The position numbers and the translations under genes are program-made. 10,808 nt of DNA from a candidate division WWE3 bacterium (GTDB taxonomy: Bacteria > Patescibacteriota > WWE3 > 9FT-COMBO-53-11). The stretch lies in NCBI GenBank assembly GCA_030620855.1, contig JAUXIZ010000014.1, forward strand, positions 1 through 10,808, in the 5' to 3' direction. This document shows, one piece after another, positions 6,501-10,808 of the stretch. The stretch's first letter is position 1, and the number at the start of each line of letters is the position of its first letter. A model generated the notes under the pieces. The model did not search any database and was not told the DNA's origin. It saw only the letters and a program-made list of their open reading frames with translations.

Positions 6501-6941
6501 CTAGCTTCCAAAAAAGAGGATGCGCCACTTTTTCCAGTTGGGAACCGGTTCGGCGGGGTTTTGAGAGGATTGATCCTCTTCGTCCTCTTGTGAGCCGTTG
6601 TCGGTTTTTTCTTTCTCCTTCTCAAAATCTGGCAAAACAACAATCACCTCGCCAGGCCTGGTGTAGCCCAATTGCTCCAGAGCTTCCTTGTAAACAAATT
6701 CAGATGAACTGCGGTACTCGAGATCACCCAGTTTTTCACCAACCTTGTCCCGCAAAGCGCTCACCTCATCCTCAAAAAGGTCAAGCTGACCGCTTCTTTC
6801 CCTAATCCTAAAGAAGCTTTGGACGAGAAAAAAGGTAAACAGCAGAAAGAGCGGGAAAAATACCTTCCCCGATGAGAAAAAGGAAAATAACTGTCTAAAG
6901 ATTGAAGCGCGTTTTTTATCTAATCGGGCAGGACGGGGCAT
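6501..6941 (-). CDS. FtsB/DivIC-family septum formation initiator protein
   Basis: Small bitopic membrane protein of the divisome; FtsB/DivIC family members link early and late division proteins and help activate septal peptidoglycan synthesis. Residues 1-26 are basic and cytoplasmic. A membrane span runs about 27-45, followed by a heptad-like coiled-coil segment of about 46-78. The conserved C-terminal box is KEALEQLGYTRPGEVIVVLP (85-104). An acidic, low-complexity linker (about 105-132) leads to a final NWKKWRILFFG (135-145), an aromatic tail I associate with CPR homologues. The 146 residues are longer than E. coli FtsB (about 100) because of this linker and tail. The ATG at 6941 lies 7 bases after an extended -10 element and has no nearby Shine-Dalgarno. 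It is divergent from the recombinase gene and 50 bases upstream of the tRNAs. Confidence 0.85.
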   Translation of the reverse strand: MPRPARLDKKRASIFRQLFSFFSSGKVFFPLFLLFTFFLVQSFFRIRERSGQLDLFEDEVSALRDKVGEKLGDLEYRSSSEFVYKEALEQLGYTRPGEVIVVLPDFEKEKEKTDNGSQEDEEDQSSQNPAEPVPNWKKWRILFFGS

Positions 6942-6948
6942 TTGATTA

Positions 6949-6957
6949 ATTGTAGCA
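6949..6957 (-). promoter_or_regulatory. Extended -10 element upstream of ftsB (TGCTACAAT)
   Basis: On the minus strand TG-C-TACAAT, five of six matches to TATAAT plus the TG extension, ends 7 bases before the ATG at 6941. Transcription would start about one base before, or at, the start codon, predicting a leaderless mRNA. A GGAGG further upstream is outside the predicted transcript and so is unlikely to act as a ribosome binding site. Confidence 0.55.
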
Positions 6958-6978
6958 AGCGCGCCTCCGGGTGCTTAC

Positions 6979-7007
6979 TTGACTATGTTATGGGATAGTG
7001 TTATCTT
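6979..7007 (+). promoter_or_regulatory. Promoter of the tyrosine recombinase gene (TTGACT-17-TATCTT)
   Basis: A -35 TTGACT (6979-6984) and a -10 TATCTT (7002-7007) are separated by exactly 17 bases, and TG at 6999-7000 makes it an extended -10. The -10 ends 10 bases before the ATG at 7018, so the transcript should have at most about 4 leader bases. No Shine-Dalgarno is present. This is the best-formed promoter in the window. Confidence 0.65.
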
Positions 7008-7012
7008 ATAAC
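7000..7012. repeat. Palindrome GTTAT-CTT-ATAAC over the recombinase -10
   Basis: Perfect 5-base arms with a 3-base spacer span the -10 box and predicted start of transcription. A further GTTAT lies at 6987-6991, 13 bases upstream in direct orientation. The position suits a repressor site or autoregulation, but a palindrome this short in A/T-rich DNA may be chance. Confidence 0.3.
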
Positions 7013-7017
7013 CGATA

Positions 7018-7899
7018 ATGATTCCGTTAAAGGATGCCCACCAAAAGTTCATAGATCACCTTAAGGAAAAGAACAGGGCTCACGCTACTGTTTTGGCCTA
7101 CGGTAAAGACCTCGACCAGTTGGTCGAGTTTCTGAAGGAGTTGGAAAAAGCCCATGTTGCAGAAATTAGCAAGGACGACATCGACGCCTTCATGGCCAAA
7201 CTTCTTAAAAAAGGCTACACTCCTAAGTCAGTCTCAAGAAAAACCAACGCAGTTAAAACCTTCTTTAGATTCCTAAAGGTTAGTGAATACGTAACAGACG
7301 ATCCCGCCCTTTTGGTCGAGCATCCTAAGTTCGAAACTAAACCTCCGCGCATCCTCTCCGAAACCGAATACAGAGCTTTGCGAGATGCGGTCAGAACCGA
7401 CGCCAGAACCTACGCAATCGTTGAACTTCTTTTGCAAACCGGCATTAGAATCGGGGAGCTGTCTCGACTTAAGACTAATGATCTAAGGATCGGGTCCGGA
7501 AACAAGCCTGGAGAGGTCACGGTCTCTAAATTCAACCGCCACCCAGAACGAACGGTTCCTTTAAATTCCCAATCCCAAAAAGCGCTGGAAGCCTATCTTA
7601 AAAAAGAACGTCCTTCCAAGGCTATCGCTAAAAATGTCTTTATAACCAGAACCGGCCGCCCCCTTTTGGTTAGAAATATCCGTGCAACCATCAAGCGCTA
7701 CTTGGATCTTGCGGGGATTGACGATGCGACAGTCAATGATATTCGCCACACCTTTATCGCCCACCACTTAAAGCGGGGAGCATCCCTGGTCTTAGTTTCT
7801 AAGATTGCAGGGCACAAACGGCTCTCTACTACCGAAAAATACCTCGAGCACATCGAGGTTACCGCTCCCGCCGAGAAAATGGAACTAGCCGAGCTTTAA
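7018..7899 (+). CDS. Tyrosine recombinase, XerC/XerD-like
   Basis: Site-specific recombinase of the phage-integrase family, most like the Xer enzymes that resolve chromosome dimers at dif before division. The N-terminal SAM-like DNA-binding domain (about 1-95) contains RAHATVLAYGKDLDQL. The catalytic domain (about 110-280) has Arg144 in TGIRIGEL, Lys171 in VSKFNRHPERTVPL, Arg243 in NDIRHTF, His266 in AGHKRLSTTEKYL and the nucleophile Tyr275. The first residue of the usual HxxR box is Asn240 rather than His. At 293 residues it has Xer rather than phage-integrase length. The ATG at 7018 is chosen because it follows a good promoter by 10 bases and the N-terminal domain begins there. The stop TAA is followed in frame by TAG, then a terminator. 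Proximity to ftsB fits a division role, but a mobile-element integrase cannot be excluded; no att or dif site was recognised. Confidence 0.9.
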   Translation: MIPLKDAHQKFIDHLKEKNRAHATVLAYGKDLDQLVEFLKELEKAHVAEISKDDIDAFMAKLLKKGYTPKSVSRKTNAVKTFFRFLKVSEYVTDDPALLVEHPKFETKPPRILSETEYRALRDAVRTDARTYAIVELLLQTGIRIGELSRLKTNDLRIGSGNKPGEVTVSKFNRHPERTVPLNSQSQKALEAYLKKERPSKAIAKNVFITRTGRPLLVRNIRATIKRYLDLAGIDDATVNDIRHTFIAHHLKRGASLVLVSKIAGHKRLSTTEKYLEHIEVTAPAEKMELAEL

Positions 7900-7920
7900 T
7901 AGAGAGAGCTAGACGGGTAA

Positions 7921-7950
7921 AAGGCCGCTTTAAGAGCGGTTTTTATTTTT
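7921..7950 (+). terminator. Rho-independent terminator of the recombinase gene
   Basis: The stem CCGCT/AGCGG (7925-7929 with 7935-7939, loop TTAAG) can be extended outward by two G:T and several A:T pairs and is followed by TTTTTATTTTT. It begins 21 bases after the recombinase stop. It overlaps the last codons and TAA of the convergent ATPase gene; in that direction the following tract (CCTTTTA) is weaker, so bidirectional use is possible but less certain. Confidence 0.8.
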
Positions 7951-10623
7951 GGCGAGCTTCTTTCTACTCACCCATTTGACCATCTCTACAACTGCCATAG
8001 AAGAAGCAACAAAGATGAGTATCGAAGACCAATCTTTAAGAGTTAAAGGCACCGTGCTCATTACGCTGGACAGAGGCCCAAAATAAATAACTAGTATCTG
8101 TAGACCGAACGAAACCAAAAAGGCCAAAACCAGGTATTTGTTAGAAGTTAGCTCCCTCCAAAACACCTCCTTCGTCCTTATGGAAAAGACAATAAAAAGC
8201 TCAAACAAAACGGCGCCGGTGAAGATCATAGTTCGGGCGCGGGCTACGTCTGCCAAGTTAGACAAAAAAAGCACTGATTCTCCAACTAGCGATATAAACC
8301 CCAAAAATAGGGCGTAAAGGAGTATCGGTCTAATCATCCTCGGACTTAAATCGCGAGGAGCGGACTTTAGCGTATCCTCCTGCGGTGGGTCATAAGCCAA
8401 AGCAAAGGCGGGGAAGGAGTCAGTTATAAAATTTACCCAAAGTATTTGAAGCGTTGTAAAAGGTTGGGGAAGCCCTAGGATCAGCGCGGCAGCAATAATT
8501 AAAAGCTCCTCAAAGTTGCCCGACAATAAGAATGTGAAAAACTTTTTGATGTTGTCATATAGAGTTCTTGCTTCCTCGATGGCCGGCAAAATTGTCTCAA
8601 TGTTATCGTCCAAGAGAACTAAATCGGCCGCATCTTTGGAAACATCAGTTCCCTTCATACCCATTACCACCCCCACATCGGCCTTCTTAAGTGCGGGTGC
8701 GTCGTTAACCCCATCTCCAGAAACAGCCACCCGCTTCCCCATCTTTTTCAAAAGAACAACCAACCGGTACTTTTGGGTAGGAGAGATTCGCGCGTAGACA
8801 TTGATTTTAGGAATGACCTGAATCAGCTCATCATCCTTGAGATCCTCTAGTTGATCACCCGTTAGAAGAGTTTTATCTGAAACTTCCAGCCCCACGCTTC
8901 GCGCCACGGCCAAGGCGGTACCGGGGTGGTCGCCGGTAATAATGATCGGATCAATCCCGGCCTGTAAAAGCGTACTAAAGGTTCGCGCTACACCTTCTTT
9001 AGGCTTATCTAAAAGCCCGGCCGTACCCAAAAAGGTGAGTTCCGATTCGGCTTGATCCATCACTAATTTTTCGGTCCAGTAGGTCTTTGTCGCAACGCTC
9101 AAAACCCGGTATCCTTGCTTGGCTAACTCTTGAGCCTGTTTTTCAAATTTCTCCCTAATTTCCGAAGTGATTCTAACTTTCTTCCCATCCTTTAAATAGA
9201 ACCGGCAGCGTTGTAGAATCTCCTCAGGCGCACCCAGGCTGTAGACATGAAATTTCTTACCGCGCAAGAAAACTCGAGAACGCATCCGCCGCTGTGAAGT
9301 AAAAACAAAATCTTCCTTTAAGCCTTCCTGGTCGATGTGAATGCCTAATTTCTCCGCTAGGATCAAAAATGCGCCTTCGGTTGGATCACCATGGATTATC
9401 CAACGCTCCCCGTCATCCCCTGCGGCGGGCAACATCGACCCTGAGACGGATAAGGCACTCACCTTGACAAAATGATCCAGATAGGAACCTTCTTCAATTA
9501 GGACCTTCTTTCCACCCTCTAAAACCTCTCCTTGCGAGGTGAAACCGGTTCCGGTAACCTCCAAATCCTGACCCAAAAAACTAATCCGGGCCACCGACAT
9601 CTCGTTAAGAGTAAGAGTTCCGGTCTTATCAAAGGCAAAAAGATCAACCCCCGACAAAGTCTCTGCGGTCGGTAGATGCTTGACCAAAGCTTTTCTTTTA
9701 GACAAGCGCAGTGCCGTAAGAGCGAGGGCCAGCGTGGTCGCAGTAGGCAAGCTTTCCGGCACGGCTGAGACAAAAACCGCAATTGCAAAATTCACAAGAT
9801 GGATTAGCTCTTGGCTGCGCCAAATCCCCAAGGCAAAAATTAAAAGTGAGAGGAGCCCTGCGAAAGCGGTTAGCCAAATCCCCAGCCGGGTGATTCGCTC
9901 AAGAAGGAAACTGCGTTCCTCCTGTTCTTGAGCAAAAGCCGCGATCTTGCCAAACTCCGTTTCCGATCCCGCTTTAACTACCACCCCTAAACCGCTGCCG
10001 GAAACCACTAAAGTTCCCACATAAGCAATGTTTTTACGATCTGCTAAGGACGTCCCCTCTGGAAAGGGCTGGGTAGTCTTTTCAGCTGGGATAGACTCTC
10101 CCGTCAAGACGGCTTCGTCAATCCTTAAATCGCGGGATTCAAAGAGACGGAGGTCGGCAGGAACCGCCTCTCCCTCGCGAAGGACAACCACATCCCCCAT
10201 TACTATCTCTTCGACTAAAATACTGGTCTCTTTTCCTCCTCGCATGACGAACACTCTATCAGGGTAAATTTTGCGGAGGCTCTCAATTGTCTTTTCGGCT
10301 TTGCGCTCCTGAATAAAAGAGACGCTAACATTAAGCACTACCACGGCAAGAAGCACAAAACCGTTTACGGCAGACTCAAAAGCAAAAGCGAGTGCGGAGG
10401 CGATAAAGAGAAGAATCACGAAAAAGTTTTTAAACTGATTGGCTAAAAGCCGCAGGGTCTTAAACCGCGTTTCTTCAAAAAGAAGGTTTTTACCACTTTT
10501 ATTGAGACGCGCCCGGGCTTCACGCGAGGTCAAACCTTTTTCTGAAGTTCCTAAATCCGCAAAAACCTCCTGAAAAGATTGTACGTAATGCTTATCTGAT
10601 ACCACCAAGGAAAAGGATAGCAA
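7930..10623 (-). CDS. P-type cation-transporting ATPase, probably Ca2+ exporter (P2 type)
   Basis: Ion pump energised by an aspartyl-phosphate intermediate. The 897 residues follow the P2 layout: N-terminal cation ATPase domain (about 13-60), M1-M2, actuator domain with TGES (174-177), M3-M4, phosphorylation motif DKTGTLT with Asp332, nucleotide domain with GDPTEGAF (412-419), TGDHP (563-567), GDGVNDAPAL (636-645), then M5-M10. By comparison with SERCA, the calcium ligands appear retained: Glu290 in PESLP (M4), Asn703 and Glu706 (M5), Asn731, Thr734 and Asp735 in WVNFITD (M6), and Glu808 (M8). Both sites thus look intact, favouring Ca2+. The KGAPE box reads LGAPE, with Leu463 replacing the usual Lys. 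The reading frame opens at TTG 10623, but that codon overlaps a possible -10 element; GTG at 10605 (residue 7) is an equally good or better start. The gene converges on the recombinase gene and is divergent from the phosphoesterase gene. Confidence 0.93.
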   Translation of the reverse strand: MLSFSLVVSDKHYVQSFQEVFADLGTSEKGLTSREARARLNKSGKNLLFEETRFKTLRLLANQFKNFFVILLFIASALAFAFESAVNGFVLLAVVVLNVSVSFIQERKAEKTIESLRKIYPDRVFVMRGGKETSILVEEIVMGDVVVLREGEAVPADLRLFESRDLRIDEAVLTGESIPAEKTTQPFPEGTSLADRKNIAYVGTLVVSGSGLGVVVKAGSETEFGKIAAFAQEQEERSFLLERITRLGIWLTAFAGLLSLLIFALGIWRSQELIHLVNFAIAVFVSAVPESLPTATTLALALTALRLSKRKALVKHLPTAETLSGVDLFAFDKTGTLTLNEMSVARISFLGQDLEVTGTGFTSQGEVLEGGKKVLIEEGSYLDHFVKVSALSVSGSMLPAAGDDGERWIIHGDPTEGAFLILAEKLGIHIDQEGLKEDFVFTSQRRMRSRVFLRGKKFHVYSLGAPEEILQRCRFYLKDGKKVRITSEIREKFEKQAQELAKQGYRVLSVATKTYWTEKLVMDQAESELTFLGTAGLLDKPKEGVARTFSTLLQAGIDPIIITGDHPGTALAVARSVGLEVSDKTLLTGDQLEDLKDDELIQVIPKINVYARISPTQKYRLVVLLKKMGKRVAVSGDGVNDAPALKKADVGVVMGMKGTDVSKDAADLVLLDDNIETILPAIEEARTLYDNIKKFFTFLLSGNFEELLIIAAALILGLPQPFTTLQILWVNFITDSFPAFALAYDPPQEDTLKSAPRDLSPRMIRPILLYALFLGFISLVGESVLFLSNLADVARARTMIFTGAVLFELFIVFSIRTKEVFWRELTSNKYLVLAFLVSFGLQILVIYFGPLSSVMSTVPLTLKDWSSILIFVASSMAVVEMVKWVSRKKLAKNKNRS
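10614..10622 (-). promoter_or_regulatory. Candidate extended -10 of the ATPase gene (TGCTATCCT)
   Basis: On the minus strand TG-C-TATCCT ends 8 bases before GTG 10605 and 5 bases before TTG 10608. It matches the other extended -10 elements here in form and position. An alternative is TTGACT (10676-10671) with TAGTAT (10653-10648) at 17-base spacing, which would give a leader of about 20 bases to TTG 10623. Confidence 0.4.
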
Positions 10624-10656
10624 AAGCTTAGAAGTTTTATTCCAGAAATACTATTT

Positions 10657-10665
10657 TGCTACCCT
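10657..10665 (+). promoter_or_regulatory. Candidate extended -10 of the metallophosphoesterase gene (TGCTACCCT)
   Basis: TG-C-TACCCT ends 12 bases before the ATG at 10678. The hexamer alone is a poor match to TATAAT (three of six), but it is the mirror copy of the ATPase element and sits where the other start sites have theirs. No -35 is convincing. Confidence 0.35.
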
Positions 10666-10677
10666 TGTGTAGTCAAA

Positions 10678-10808
10678 ATGAAGTCCCTAAAAATTGTTAC
10701 AACCGCGGTATTACTTCTACTTATACTAGCGACGCTCTCAATCACTTATTATCGACAAACCCCTTCCTTAGCTTTCATTGTTTTTGGTGACAGTGGTACA
10801 GGAAACGA
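10678..10808 (+). CDS. Exported or membrane-anchored metallophosphoesterase, N-terminal 43 codons (cut by window edge)
   Basis: The ATG at 10678 opens MKSLKIVTTAVLLLLILATL: two lysines followed by a hydrophobic stretch (about 6-23) that acts as a signal peptide or N-terminal membrane anchor. After a short tether the protein enters LAFIVFGDSGTGN (31-43). The phrase FGDSGTG is the first metal-binding motif (GDxG type) of calcineurin-like and purple-acid-phosphatase-like phosphoesterases, where the Asp binds the metal ion. The catalytic domain should therefore face outside the membrane. The remaining metal motifs lie beyond the edge, so the family call rests on one motif. It is divergent from the ATPase with its start about 54-72 bases away, depending on the ATPase start, so the two may share regulation. 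No Shine-Dalgarno is seen before the ATG. Confidence 0.7.
   Translation, partial: MKSLKIVTTAVLLLLILATLSITYYRQTPSLAFIVFGDSGTGN

Larger units (their letters stand above)
10613..10666. repeat. 13-base inverted repeat (12/13) with 28-base spacer between divergent genes
   Basis: AAGGATAGCAAAA at 10613-10625 and TTTTGCTACCCTT at 10654-10666 are inverted copies with one mismatch. Each arm contains the extended -10 candidate of one divergent gene, oriented toward that gene. They may be two equivalent core promoters or twin sites for a shared regulator. Confidence 0.55.

Noticed and set aside
6981..7017. A dif-like Xer site next to the recombinase gene
   Set aside because: No pair of 11-base arms around a 6-base centre of the CATAA-n6-TTATG kind is present; only the short GTTAT palindrome.
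1..10808. No gene ends in TGA; possible recoding of TGA (as glycine in Gracilibacteria/Absconditabacteria)
   Set aside because: No in-frame TGA occurs in any conserved gene, which recoding would produce at glycine or tryptophan positions. Eight stops are too few to read as avoidance.
1..10808. CRISPR array, insertion sequence, toxin-antitoxin or defence genes
   Set aside because: No regularly spaced repeats, transposase, terminal repeats or small paired genes were seen; intergenic gaps are all under 100 bases.

Overview
The window looks like chromosomal DNA from a bacterium of the Candidate Phyla Radiation (Patescibacteria), perhaps a Microgenomates-type lineage. This is an inference from gene style. 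The genes are short and tightly packed, the FtsB/DivIC-like protein ends in an Asn-Trp-Lys-Lys-Trp...Phe-Phe-Gly tail, a 5'-3' exonuclease stands alone, and Shine-Dalgarno sequences are largely missing. No rRNA or other decisive marker is present. The standard bacterial code fits: the eight genes whose stop lies in the window end in TAA or TAG and none has an internal stop.

Layout. From 6450 down to 1 everything is on the minus strand and reads as one compact array: initiator tRNA, elongator-type tRNA-Met, trpS, ftsH, a 5'-3' exonuclease, a family-4 glycosyltransferase, mutM and a recF cut by the window edge. Gaps between these protein genes are 6 to 24 bases, and trpS and ftsH overlap by one base (TAATG). 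Upstream, also on the minus strand, is ftsB/divIC (6501-6941). A short divergent region (6942-7017) separates it from a plus-strand Xer-type tyrosine recombinase (7018-7899). A hairpin terminator lies between the recombinase and a convergent P2-type, calcium-pump-like P-type ATPase on the minus strand (7930 to about 10623). A second divergent region leads to the first 43 codons of an exported or membrane-anchored metallophosphoesterase (10678 to the edge).

How the genes fit together. The array is housekeeping: translation (two CAU tRNAs, tryptophanyl-tRNA synthetase), membrane protein quality control (FtsH), DNA repair and replication (5'-3' nuclease, Fpg glycosylase, RecF) and envelope glycan synthesis (GT4). 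FtsB and the Xer recombinase belong to cell division and chromosome resolution. I see no defence island, prophage, insertion sequence or CRISPR array.

The most notable pattern is regulatory. Six transcription-unit starts (tRNA operon, trpS, ftsB, xer, ATPase, phosphoesterase) each carry an extended -10 element of the form TG(C/T)TA(T/C)nnT. For the five protein genes it lies only about 7 to 12 bases before the chosen start codon, which predicts leaderless or nearly leaderless mRNAs. Other points are an initiator tRNA with an A1:A72 mismatch and only two of the usual three G:C pairs, a zero-base junction between the two tRNAs, a near-perfect 13-base inverted repeat pairing the two divergent promoters at 10613-10666, and substitutions at conserved positions in MutM, Xer, FtsH, the nuclease and the ATPase. 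No clearly new multi-gene system is visible.
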